A program made the position numbers and the translations under genes. The notes under the pieces were generated by a model, which had not been told where the DNA came from, ran no database searches, and saw only the letters and a program-made list of their open reading frames with translations. From Protopterus annectens (taxonomy: Eukaryota; Chordata; Ceratodontiformes; Protopteridae), in assembly GCF_019279795.1 (NCBI RefSeq), contig NC_056732.1:1076043240-1076107239 (forward strand): 64,000 nucleotides of DNA, read 5' to 3'. Each line of letters starts with the position of its first letter. Position 1 is the first letter of the stretch. Shown here in pieces: positions 1-10,769 of this stretch.

Positions 1-2114
1 TTATGTCTAAACAGGAGTCGTAATCTCCACAGGAAAAAGCAAAAAAGGGACAGACAATTTCAGCAAATCTGAAAACAACATCTCGTACAGGGCTTCATGT
101 AGCATTGCCTATAGTTAATTAGTAGATGGGGTGCAGCCCAACCATTGAGGGCATTAGGTGTGGCAGTCTATGCTGTGGGACATCAGTGTGATGGGTGGGC
201 ACAACAGTATGTTGGGTTAATGCACTGTCACACTGTCCATATGATAAGGCCTGCCAAGCAGTGGACCACCACAAAGCATGGACTTCCAAGTTCAATGAGC
301 CTGACAAAGGCACTGAGGTGTTTCTTGTACCCTAGGAAGAGGGCATGCAATACTCTTAATCCCCATGGTGGTGGGGATGTCAGTGCCATGCTGACTCAGG
401 CCTCCTTGTTTCAGAGGGTGATACAAATGTTAGTATTGTACAGCAGAAGTTTACATATACAGTCATTACACATACTACATATAGCCTAATAAAAATGTCA
501 AGGTGCTCATTTCTTTTAATAGTCACTAGGACTGAAACAGATTGGTGTCACCCAGAACACTCTTGCACTGCACATCATATGGGCACCCTTGTAATGCATG
601 TCATTGTGCTCATTCTATTTTATGCATTCTCAGATAGAAGTAGTGATAGGCAGCAGGTAGAAATGGCAGAGGGTAGATAGGGTGCTGATGTTCAGAGCTC
701 CAGAGAGTCTGGCAGTGATGCTGAGATACAGGGACATGTGCTATGGATGGCATGGTGACACTACTGTTTATCTCAGTCTTGGGTGAGGAGCGTTCCTCCA
801 CAGAGAGTCTAAGTACAGCCAAATATACTAAGCATCCTATGGTCTTACTAAGTAAAGGCACACCGCCCCTACGGGAGAGGATGTCCTGTGGCTCAGAAAC
901 TTATTATTGCTCCCCGTGTATGTAACAGCAGCTACAGAGGTGTGCACTGCTTCTTTTGTGGACATACCCATCCTAGGCTAGCAGTGCAAGAGTTCACACC
1001 TAACTGTTGTCACCTGGTGTTTGCATGCAACACCGATTATAAATCAGATGTTAGTGAATGTCATCCAGGCAAAGTCTGTTTCCTCACAGTCCGCAATGCA
1101 ACTGGCAGGTATGTGCATGGTATGAGCTCTGTGTGGACATGAAGCTCACACATCAAGAAATGAGAGCTGTAGTGAGATCTTTGGTGGCATATTCTGCCTC
1201 AGTTACCATATCTGTTTCTCAGATTGCCTGTGCCATCATGGTTCCCCAGATTGACAGTGTTTCCTATTGTAGAAGTAGGGTATATATCCCAGTTGGAGGT
1301 ATATGTGGGCCATTGCAGATAGCATGTGCAACAGCTTTGTCTGGAGTTGTCAGAAAGCCTTACATCCTTTGCCATGAGTGACAGTTACCTTCTCCCAATC
1401 CTGGGACATCTCACTAGCAAACTCCATCTAGGTTCAAGTCACAAACTAGCATGATATCCCTGCCACACTAGTGGTCTGAAGCCCTGCTCCTTTCATCATT
1501 GGTGTTACACCAGGTCAAAGCCATGCAGTGGCATCCCATCCTTGTCACAGAAGGAAGTGATTGCTGACATCATTTACTCTTTCGGGTAATGTACCCCTTT
1601 CATGCTGTCCTTGTGATGTGTTTGTGTGGACAGTCTTATGTTATTCAGTCCCCATCCCCTAATGCAAATGATGATGACTGAAAAAAACAGCCTCTTCTCC
1701 TCATTGTACTGAGATGATGGCTGATGCACACTGTGACCAGACCACTCAGCGACCATTATAACCTGATATAGAAACTGCATGCATCATGTTCAGTCTGTGT
1801 AACAGTCACTTTATGAATATTGTGACCCATAGCTATCGACTACATGTTGCATCTTTGCCAGTACTGCCTTCTGTTTTCTCCACCACTGCCTGTAGGGCTG
1901 TTGTTGCTTGTACTTTGCCCAAATTCTGATTCTTGTCATTCCATCCTGCTGATGCATATGTACTGTAGTCAGGATGCTGGTCTTACTTCCTATGAGTCAA
2001 ATCAGATTACACACTATGGCACATACTGTAAAAATTCCATTGAAAAAGTGGGAGAACCAGATAAATGCAGGTTATGTAAAACAGAACTGGAAACAGATAT
2101 ATCTCTTTGATGAG
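1..2114. other. Unassigned stretch left of CR1-A
   Basis: No reading frame longer than about 110 codons occurs here and none resembles a family I recognise. There are no long tandem repeats, no clear terminal inverted repeats and no RNA gene. It may be decayed transposon or host intergenic sequence. The only suggestive part is the last 100 bases, listed separately. Confidence 0.5.
2005..2110 (+). pseudogene. Possible zinc-knuckle tail of a LINE protein
   Basis: A short plus-strand frame ends in a motif of the form KCRLCKTELETD just before a stop at 2110. A Cys-x2-Cys followed by acidic residues resembles the C-terminal zinc knuckle of LINEs with a restriction-enzyme-like endonuclease (R2/R4/Dong type). 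A separate R4-like reverse-transcriptase fragment lies at 46640-47340, so the family is probably present in this genome. The second Cys/His half is not visible, because the frame stops and CR1-A begins a few bases later. This could equally be chance. Confidence 0.25.
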
Positions 2115-2372
2115 TCATACGATCAGAGGAGGTTACTAGGCTATTGACCCGGAGGTCATTTCAAGCCTAACCCTTTCATCCCAATGTAAGACCATAGATA
2201 CTCTAGTCAATAATCAGGATTGTATTTATTAATGACTTCCCATGTCCAGGAGGGTCTTGGGCGCTATCCCCAGTAAGAATTTGTGGTGCCCCATCCACTC
2301 GTTCCTTTTGAACAGTTTCATAGATGTGCTCTGCTTCATATGAATTGGCAGCCTATTCTAGAGATGTGACAG

Positions 2373-3896
2373 TCACTGGGAAACAAATCTATCCCTACAG
2401 CATGTTCTATTCAAGTCACAGGCCATATTTAGGTCCCTGGAATAGGTATCTCTAGTCCCATTTGATGTACGGATGTCCAGCAAATTCATTAAGTTTGGGT
2501 TGGAGAATGCTGTGTAAGCCAGACATAAGTCTCCCCTAAGAAGTCTATACAATACTGGGTATAGTGACAGGGACTTTAGTCGGTCTGTGTAAGGCATGTA
2601 CTGGAGTCTCTTGATCATCTTAGAAACCTCTGAGGTCTGTCCAGTTGCTGTAGGTGCTTTGTACAGTGCATACCAAAAGGGGTGTACACTCAATTATGAG
2701 CCTGATTAATGATGAGTATAGAGGAGTTATAACCTCCTTTGCTCTAGAGGTGATGCCTTTGCTAATCAAGTGTGCTACATCAAGAGCCTTCCTTACTACA
2801 GCAGATACATGGTGGTCAGAGTTAAGGACACATTCTACTTGTGATTCCAGATCTTTTACCACTCTGTAGGTGCACAGGGTATTGTTGTTAATTTGATAGT
2901 GTGAAGGGACATTGTTTTTACCGAAGGGAATGATGATGCATTTCTTTGCATTTAGTTTTAGAGTCCATGACTAAGACAGCAGTTGTTGGTCTGTGTAAGA
3001 CCCTCCTGAAGTATACTGACATCATTTGTGGATTCAGAAATTGCACCCAGTTTGCAGTCATCCACAAACTTGGTCAGCCACAGCCCCTTAGTTTTGGCCT
3101 GAACTTCTGAGACGTATACACCAAACAGTAAGGGGCCCAGCACTGACCCTTGTGACACCCCACTGGTGACAGGTCTGCTGGCTGATGTGGTGTCACCCAC
3201 TTTGATAGTGCACGACTGGTTTGTGAACCAGTTGGCAGCCCATCTTACAACAAAGGGGATTACATTCAGTTTGCTAAGTTTGTTGGTAATTCCTGAGTGT
3301 GGGATTGTGTCAAAGGTCTTTGTCAACTCAAGATATGCTGTGTGCACAGATTTGCCCTCATCAATGGCCCTGGTCACATTTTCAAAGAAATCCACCAGGT
3401 TTAACAGGCAGGATCTGCCCTTAACAAAGCCAAATTGGGTCAGATCCAGGGTTTGGAGGATGCCTATGTCTTTATTTATGAGGTCTATGATGATACATTC
3501 CATGGCTTTACAGATGAGTCTGGTCAGACCTATGTATTTATAATTCCCTGGGTCTGTTGCTAAGCCACCTTTGTGGAGGGGAATAACTGCTGCTGTTCTC
3601 CATTTTGCATGAAGAAAGCCAGTGGTTAGGCTGTGATTGAATAGGATACTTAATAGTGATACTAGTTCATGTTTTAGTTTGTTTAGAAGACTGCCCGGGA
3701 TGCCGTCTGGTCCCATAGAGGCTGTGTTTTTTGACATAGACAAGGCTTTAATGACCTGCTCTTCAGATATGTAGGGTGGGGTTGATGTTGGAGGTAAGGT
3801 CTGTGATAGGTTTGGAGGGGATAAGAGAATGAAATTTTCACCAAATCTGTCCACTAGCATGTTTGCTATCTCTATGGGATCAGTGTGTGTGGTCAT
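2373..3896 (-). pseudogene. CR1-A reverse transcriptase (broken)
   Basis: The frame from 3896 to 2958 holds most of a non-LTR RT domain of 312 codons: the linker motif KNTASMGPDGIPG, VIPLHKGG, the finger motif QFGFVKGRSC, motif A as AYLELTKTFDTIP, motif B as TSGVSQGSVLGP and the active-site box as KFVDDCK, in place of the FADD form seen in CR1-C. The catalytic aspartate pair is kept. Downstream, the thumb and C-terminal region continues in other frames from 2862 to 2373, ending with the CR1 block around CWRDRF. RT copies the element RNA at the nicked target in the nucleus. Frameshifts near 2950 and 2650 make it non-functional. Confidence 0.9.
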
Positions 3897-4069
3897 TAGT
3901 TCGGCACATGCTTGGGTCCTACCTTTTAAGCAACTTACATAGTTGTAAAAGGCCTTATGATTATCCTTGGCTATGATTGCTAAGTTTTTCTCAAAGTTAC
4001 CCTTAGAGGATTTGACATGTCTTATTTGCCTGTTGAGGCTGAAGAGGGTGCATTTCCATCATTGGGGCC

Positions 4070-5249
4070 TCACCTTAGTTTTCTTAGACAGCAAGTTTTT
4101 GCATTTGTTATAAAGTATGTTGATGCTGGATGTCCACCAGGGTGGCCTTTTTTACTTGGGGCTCTGGCTTTGATTCTGTTTGTAACAGTTGAGTCTGTAC
4201 ATTTATACAAGTGATTGTACAGGGTGTCAGTGTAAGCTTTGGTGTGGTTACCACTTCCAGCTGGAGGTGGGGCTTTGAATGCACTTATACCTTCCCCTAG
4301 GAGGGTATAGTTTGCTTTGGTGAAGTGTTTTGGTCTGAATTTGCCCTTTGTGAGTTCTGGTGTTAGTGCCAGTTCAAAGGCAACCAATTTGTGGTCAGAT
4401 TTAACTAATGAGGGTACGACCGTTGCAGTGGTGCTTCTGTTTGTCATGTTAGGACCAGATCTAATATGTTTGTTCCTCTTGTTGAGGTTTGAACAATTTG
4501 CTCCAGGTTATTTGAGTTAACAAAGTCAAGGAACTTTTGCACTAGTGAATTAGGGCTAGAGTAGGTTTCCCAGTTGATGGTGGGATTATTGAAACTCCCC
4601 ATGACCAGAGTGGCAATATTTGGACTGACTCCAGTTTCGTCAACTAAGCCTTGTATGCATCATAATCCATGGAGGGGAATTTGTAACTAGATATAACTTG
4701 AATGGACATCTTACCCACAGTAATCTGAACTTGGGATAACTCCATAGAATTGTCCAGTCTAACTAGTCACAATGTGAATTTATCTCTAATATAGATAGAA
4801 ACACCACCTCCTTTGGTTCTCACATGTTTGTTTTGTGGTCTGATGGTGTGGGAGGCATTGTAGCCTTGCAAGGCTGGGGTACTCTGTGAGGCCTTGAACC
4901 TGGTTACTGTGACTGAACGGACATCTACATCGTCCAGTGGTAGAAGTTCTTCCAGGGTGTGCAGTTTTTGGTTTACATTCCTAGTGTTAAGCAGTATAAC
5001 CCTTACTTTGTCATGGTTGGCCATTTTCACAGCTGCAATTTTGTTCTTGAAACCTCGCCTAAACAAATGCACTATGGGAGAGGCAAGAGACTTTGCCAGC
5101 AGCTGAAAGCCTAGTGGTGCTGGATGGAAGCCATCTCTGACAAAACAGTGAGGTTTGTCGACCATGTCATCCCAGGCTAACAGAAATTGGATCCCATTTG
5201 AATGACACCAAAAACTAAGCCAATAATTGAAATTGATCATTTTTTTCAT
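4070..5249 (-). pseudogene. CR1-A esterase tail joined to APE endonuclease (broken)
   Basis: A 160-codon minus-strand frame (5249-4767) begins inside the end of an SGNH-type esterase domain, with the block-V motif RDGFHPAPLG. Without a stop it runs into the N-terminal strand of an APE-type endonuclease (VRVILLNTRNVNQKLHTLEE). It continues through TKGGGVSIYIRDKF, the CR1 form of the conserved GGG-loop. The rest of the endonuclease and the linker to RT appear in a second frame at 4447-4070, with SDHK holding the catalytic His. The endonuclease nicks target DNA to prime reverse transcription. Having esterase and endonuclease in one frame is unusual; see findings. Confidence 0.8.
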
Positions 5250-5640
5250 TATACTGTGGCATCATTCTAGGTGAGAGTAATATGCTGCTCACAGCTTGGG
5301 ACATACCTGCCTGGGACACATACTCAGAAAGCTCAGTCGTGTCTCTGTTCATGTAGTCCAGTAAAAAATGTCTCGGGTCATTCACTCCAACATGAGCTAT
5401 GACAGAGTCATGATGGTACTTGCTGCCGAGAGACATGAGTGCATGCATGATCTGATGAATCCTGGCACTGGACAGGCAGCTGACCGTGACTTTCTCCTAA
5501 TCTAACCAGGTGAGGGAGACATCTGTGTGTCTCACTATAGTGTCTCCAATGACAAGAAAATTTGTTTTTTGAGTATTACACCTTAAGGGTTTGGTAGATG
5601 AGACACTGGTGCTGCTATGTGTCTTGGGTGCTGTTGGAAC
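5215..5640 (-). pseudogene. CR1-A ORF1 SGNH/GDSL-like esterase fragment
   Basis: Two overlapping minus-strand frames carry the esterase blocks known from CR1 ORF1 proteins. Block I is FLVIGDTIVRHTD, where the usual GDS serine has become threonine. Block III is VIAHVGVNDPR, with Asn oxyanion-hole and Gly residues kept. The preceding stretch is Thr/Pro/Ser-rich and looks like the disordered linker of ORF1. The domain is related to acetylhydrolases; its role in the CR1 cycle is not settled. A frameshift between 5500 and 5448 and loss of the nucleophile make this copy inactive. Confidence 0.78.
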
Positions 5641-5989
5641 TGTGTTAGTTGTAGCAGTCTTTTGTTCTGGAGGTCTCTGATGTTTCTGTAAGTTTTTTAT
5701 GATACACTCATGGCTGAGGATCTGTATACTGAAAAGTACAGTAATGTGGCAAGTTGCATTAAGGATTGTGCAAACAATGTAATATAGATGCAACACTGGA
5801 AATAAGAACCATAAAGTATTGTCAACAGTGATGAAGTTTATATCACATGGGATCTCCCATTACCAATGGTTCAAAAAATAGATGCAAGAAAACTGGATAT
5901 TGTAGTTCAAGAAATAAAGGCAAAAGTTTCTTGAACATTGAAATTGATACAGCCAGTGCTTATGCCATCTTATGCACTGACAGACACAA

Positions 5990-6960
5990 AGTCATAAAAT
6001 ACTAGGATTTACAAGTAAAAATGAGATCAACATAGAAGAAAGATACCCAGACAGTACTATTAATAGTAGGAGCAACAGGTCTAATAAAAACGAATTTACA
6101 ATCGTACTTGAATATGTTATGAATACATGTAACCATGTGTGAACTAGAGAAGGAGACAATTCTGGGCAAATTGTGGGTGCTGTGAAGTGCACTTTTGGCT
6201 GACCTCTGAATGATGCAATACTGATTTCATAAAGTTTTATTGCACCCTTATTTATGGATGGGGTCTATTCCCATCAAAGTATGTAAAAAACAGCATTTGG
6301 AGAAATTAAATTAACAAAAAATTGATGGCTGTCTCAAAGTAGAACTGTAATGACCAATTAGATGTGTCATCATTCCAAAGACATGTTCAATTAAATTACA
6401 TGTCTAGGCATGGACAAAGTTGTATTGCATTTCTGTCATAGTTTCAGGATTCCACACCAAAGCCATGAACTAGAGTTCAAGTGGTAGCCAACATCACCAG
6501 TAAAACACACCATTTGTTGGGGGAATGCCTATGTCCAAAGTGAATGTATGTCAATATTTATTTTACATATTGTGCCAGCACTTACCATTTTAATCACCAC
6601 ATTGAAAATGAGTATACAGGTCAGATGTTTGCCATATATGTGAATCATGTGAACTACCCGGATACCACACATACTCATTGGAAATACCCTGTGCATTTCA
6701 CATTACCTTGCAGTTCAGGGAATGGCAGCCTTTCCTTTCCTCATACCTTTATATCTGAAAGCCTGCAAGTTACATGGCATCCTTATTGACATACAAGCAC
6801 AGTCCATGGCACCTGGTATTTTTGGAAGATGTTTGTCATAGCTAATGTTGTGGTACTGATTCTTGCATTTTCCTGCTATGCAGAAGTCCATGGTCTTTCC
6901 AGATACCAGAGTCTTTTCACCATCCCACATCTGGCAGATGTCCATGCGGAGTGATGCCCA
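5990..6960 (-). pseudogene. PIF/Harbinger transposase remnant
   Basis: On the minus strand, conceptual fragments in order resemble a Harbinger DDE transposase: IPGAMDCACMSIRMP (6850-6800; family form GAIDCTHxxIxxP, first catalytic Asp), then an RKG-type block (6760-6725), then EYVWYPGSSHDSHIW (about 6670-6625; family WPGSxHDSxIW). A GDxGYHL-like block near 6520-6480 and an IEHVFGMM-like block near 6395 (family IExxFGxLK) follow. At least four stops or frameshifts separate these. No terminal inverted repeats or TA-rich target duplications are evident, so element limits are unknown. This is an old, dead copy. Confidence 0.7.
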
Positions 6961-7049
6961 GACATCAGGTTATAAAATGGGCATGAGACAGTGCCATTAT
7001 TAGTTATTTTTTGTCATGTAGTCCAATGCTCAACACCCCACTTTTACTT

Positions 7050-9400
7050 TGCATTGTCAATCAGTTGGCTTGAATCACCAGAGTTCCAGATACATTCAGA
7101 CCGGTATCCCACTGGGGACATTTTGTATTGCTAATATTTAAGAAAATAAATAACTGTCTTTCTTGTGGGAAACAGATTCCCCTGTAAGATTTTCATCTGC
7201 ATTGCTTGTTTTGTCTAGGCTCTCAGCATGACATTGCTAATTGTAAATATTGTGCGAGACAAGACCATTAAACATAGGGCTGAGCCCCTTCATTTACACA
7301 TGTGGGCATGTTGCATGTCTCAGCATCTACTGGTTCCCAGGCTGTCCATCTGAAATAGAGTAAGAAGAGGGATGTTGGGGATTCAGCGGATGTTTCTTTG
7401 TCCAGGCCTTTTTCCAAGATTGATGTTACTGAAGCAGATAACGCAGATAACATTTGTCCAAGATTGATGTTACTGAAGCAGATAAGGCAGTTATGTGGCT
7501 GTCTGTTCTAACATATTCTAGTCAGGAGTCCTCTGGTGTAACCCTTACAGAAGTTGCCATGACACAGGTCCCTAGTTTGCAGTCCAATACTAGCCTGAAG
7601 TTGGTTGGTTCTGAAGTAGCTGAACTGGATACCGCTTCTGATGCCAGAATGCTGGTGACTGAGGGTGTAGGCAGTATACTTTTAGAGATCTCTGAGAAAC
7701 AGATTGAGGTTACAGCCACCCACCCATGACCTGAGGACTTCACTTCCCCTAAAGCCTGGGCATCTAAACCTAAGAGACCTTTAGGTTTTCCCCAGCCATC
7801 ACTGTCTCAGCCCAGTGACTCTTCTTCCCATGTCTCTCCACAGGACTTGAATTTCAAGAAGACCAGGCAACCTACCTTGAAAAAGGATTGCATGCCAGAA
7901 ACTCCTCCTGGGAAAAAGGTAAAGGGACACCCCCCCCCCTCCCGGAATATTCAGATTCTTCAGATTCAGAGAATGAGTCAGAATTAGCATTTGAAGAACA
8001 TCCTCCCCCTCAGATTTTCAGAGATTCTGATTCTGATGGTACTTGCCCTTAGCTTTACCCCCTGAAGATTTATCTTTTAGTGACACCTTAACAGGATGAA
8101 GGAAGCATTCAATTGGAAGTCTAGGGAATTCTCTAATCCTAGACCTTTTGCAGTTCCTCCATTTCATGTAGTTTTAGGTGATGTGACTAAGGACATATAT
8201 CTGCACCCTGTCTACCTTGCCTCTGCTCCAAGGAAGCCATATCACTTGTATAGAGTGCTAGAATCTCATAAGCATCTTTATAAAAACCCAGTGGGGAATC
8301 CATCAGTGGTGTCTATAGAATCTGTTAAGGGATCTCCTGGGCCTGCATCGAAGAATCCTTACTAAATGACAGGGAAGGCAGATTGCTGGACCAATTTTGT
8401 AAAAACCTTCTGTTTCACCCACCATAGCTATGAGGGCTCTCAACTGCCAGTTTCACATACTCAAATACCTTGGGTCAGTACAGGAACAGATTAATCCAAG
8501 GCAGAGGGGATATAGGAGAAGAGACTTCAGATTGACATCCAGGACCAGTGGAATGCCTCCCTCCAGGTGTCCTCTCAAATGTGGCTATGATGCTTTTGAT
8601 GCATCAAGCAGGGCAGCTGTGTCAATTACTCAGAGACATGCCTAGCAGAAAACTCAGACTCTGTCTCTGACTAGGTAAAAGCTGAGCTCCTTGATATTCA
8701 TTTGGAACCCTGTTTGAGAAAAATAGTTGATAAACTGGATAAGAAGGGGAAAAATGAAATCTGTCGAGGAAATTTACTTTTCCTACTCCTCAGTATAACA
8801 AGATCTGCCCTTGCAAATCTTGGCATTTTCCACCCAAACATGAAAAGACTAGACAAACTAATGGGAAACGACCAAGACTGCAAAGAAAATGGCAAACCAA
8901 GCAACATTCTAGACCTGGGGGATTCAGTGACCTTGCCCCATCCCAAAAGTAGCTGGAACTATCTCCAACACCTCCTTTCCCCTCCCCCAAATGCTACCCA
9001 ATGCAGTCCACTTTCTTAAACCAACCAAATCCCCCCTAACAGGAAGACTACCAGTCTTTTACTGCCATTGGGAAGCATTAACCCAGGACAAATGTGTATT
9101 GAAAATCACAAAGGAAGGCTACATCATGCAGTTTTGGAAAAAAAATCCCTTCCCAGTGATACCACCTCATTCACAAAAAACTGGAAAACTTATTGCCTCC
9201 CCATTATAAATGACCTGTTCAAAGAGTTCCCAATAAAGAAATGGGCATGGCTTCTACTCAAGACTTTTTCACTTGTCCAAAAAAGAAGGGACTTAGAGAT
9301 CTATTTTAGATCTCTCAAAGTTAAGCAAATGACTTCATATTCCCAAATTCAAGATGTTAACCTTGCAAAATGTAGTTCCCTTGATCTTTCAACAGCCATG
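7050..9400 (+). mobile_element. DIRS-1, 5' part (gag and start of RT), split by Gypsy insertion
   Basis: This segment aligns piece by piece with DIRS-2 at 13880-16100: the leader and Cys-rich start (7140-7260 against 13990-14110, both TTTCTTGTGGGAA), and the gag blocks YRVLESHKHLYKNPVGNP (8245-8300) and MRALNCQFHILKY (8430). It ends with the start of RT at 9305-9395, including PKFKMLTLQ, which is identical in DIRS-2. It ends exactly where a Gypsy LTR begins, and the matching continuation is found at 31176. The 5' inverted repeat is not recognisable. Many stops: an old copy. Confidence 0.85.
7454..8645 (+). pseudogene. DIRS-1 gag-like protein fragments
   Basis: Three plus-strand frames (7454-7729, 8096-8365, 8430-8645) together parallel the 484-codon DIRS-2 gag-like protein. 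Shared features are a Ser/Thr/acidic-rich first half, an acidic Ser-Asp run near 7945-8040 before the conserved core, the SHKHLYKNPVGNP block, and the MRALNCQFH...CGYDAFDASSRAAV block. The protein presumably packages element RNA; no enzymatic motif is visible. It is disrupted by stops at 7729, 8365 and 8645. Confidence 0.72.
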
Positions 9401-9405
9401 GATGG
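9401..9405. repeat. Target-site duplication GATGG of the Gypsy element (left copy)
   Basis: GATGG at 9401-9405 directly precedes the LTR start TGTGACACC and is repeated at 31176-31180 directly after the LTR end ATCACA. Joining the flanks across the duplication restores a DIRS RT frame (PWMVSLDLKNAY, compared with AWLVTLDLKEAY in DIRS-2). That independently confirms both ends of the inserted element. Confidence 0.9.
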
Positions 9406-9628
9406 TGTGACACCAGGGAAATACCACCAGTCCTACTATCTGGAATTTTGAAAATACTTATATGTCACTTGAAAATATTAATATGATTTAAATAGAAATG
9501 TGACACTGCCAGCCCAGCTATCTGGAATTTTGTAAATAATCATATGTCATTTGTGAATAGTAATATGATTCATATGCTTTTCATACAAATGTAAGAGAAA
9601 TATATGTTATATACTGAGCTTCAAGAAT
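9406..9628 (+). repeat. Gypsy 5' LTR, first segment
   Basis: This matches 29165-29388 in the 3' LTR almost base for base. Both hold two related copies of a block around CAGCTATCTGGAATTTTG spaced about 110 bp apart. It begins TGTGACAC and stops at the CR1-B 3' end at 9629. The continuation of the LTR is at 26367. Confidence 0.9.
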
Positions 9629-10754
9629 AGGTTCATAGGTTCATAGGTAGGTACTAGGCTATTGGCCCTAGGGCCTATATAAGCCTAGCCAAAAAGTTAC
9701 CCTGGCTTTCACCACCCAAGAAAATTATTTTCCTGTGCCCTTGTCAAGCAAAGCCACAGAAGTGATCCCCGGGGTGAATTTCCTATTTCCCATCCAATCA
9801 GCAAGATTTTTCTTGAAGAGTGCTAATGAGGAGCTCTGTTTGACATAGATAGGCAGTCTGTTTCAGAGTATGGGAAGTCTCTGGGACAGGAATCTATCCC
9901 TCCAGCATGTTCTGTTTATTGTGGTGACAAGGTTTAGGCCCCTAGAGCGTGTAGCTCAGAGGAATTGGGATTTCTTTCAGTGGAGCATGTCCAACAGCTC
10001 TGGGTTTGACATAGCTTTGTATGTTAGGCAGAGATTGCCTCTGAGTAGGCGATATATGACGGAGTAAAGCTGGAGTTTTTTGAGATGGTCTGTGTAGGGC
10101 ATCTGTTTGAGGTCAGTAATCCTCTTTATGAGGTATTTCTGTGGTCTTTCCAGTTGTTGTAGATGCCTTGTGAGGTGCACACCAAAAAGGGCGTTGTACT
10201 CTATAATGAGTCTAATGAGTGATGAGGAGAGGGGAACAATGACCTCTTTTTTTCTGGATGAGAAACCTTTTGTGATGAGGTCTGCCAAGTAGAAGGATTT
10301 CCTAACCACTGTGGCGATGTGATTATCAAAGGAAAGACTACTATCCACCGGTGTCCCAAGGTCTCATCACACTTTCAGTGTTAAGTAGACTACTGTCTAT
10401 GTGGTAGTTCATGGGTACAAAGTTTTTACCAAAGGGGATGACAATGCACTTTTTGGCATTGAGCTTGAGGCCATGGCTTTGACACCAGGCATCTGTCTCA
10501 GTGAGGCCCTTTTGTAGGATGTCCACATCGTTAGGAGTTTCGATTATGGCTCCTAGTTTGCAGTCATCTGCAAACTTAGTTAGCCAAAGACCTTCTGTGT
10601 TAGTCTGTACTTCAGAGAAGTAGATACCAAACAGGAGAGACCCAGGACTGAACCCAGTGGTACTCCACTTGTCACTGGTCTGAAGTCGGATTTGGAGTCT
10701 GCTACTTTTACAGTGTGGGTTCTATCAGTAAGTCAGTTGGCAACCCATCTTGTG
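9629..10754 (-). pseudogene. CR1-B RT C-terminal part and 3' UTR
   Basis: Minus-strand frames 10526-10341 and 10348-9977 encode the RT segment after the active site and the CR1 C-terminal region: GLTETDAWCQSHGLKLNAKK, SLSFDNHIATVVRKS, then RPQKYLIKRITDLKQMPYTDHL and LYSVIYRLLRGNLCLTYKA. The same blocks occur in CR1-A, CR1-C and CR1-D. About 300 bp of 3' UTR ends in tandem TTCATAGG units at 9630-9650. A frameshift lies near 10345. Confidence 0.85.
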
Positions 10755-10769
10755 ACATAGAGATTTATA

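Larger units (their letters stand above)
2115..5700 (-). mobile_element. CR1-A, a CR1-clade LINE copy, minus strand
   Basis: Read on the minus strand the order is: ORF1 esterase region (about 5640-5215), APE-type endonuclease (about 5000-4450), reverse transcriptase (about 3900-2960), RT C-terminal region (2860-2373) and a 3' UTR. The last 40 bases share the motif TAGCCTAGTAACCTC with the other CR1 3' ends in this window (9629, 33776, 51361, 56160). The copy is interrupted by several stops and frameshifts and its 5' end near 5700 is only approximate; most of ORF1 and the 5' UTR are missing. It is the same broad family as CR1-B and CR1-C but clearly diverged from both. Confidence 0.88.

Noticed and set aside
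888-1381. Overlapping Cys-rich frames near the left edge, possibly a gene
   Set aside because: They overlap in different frames, show no family motif and have no supporting splice or promoter signals; probably chance.
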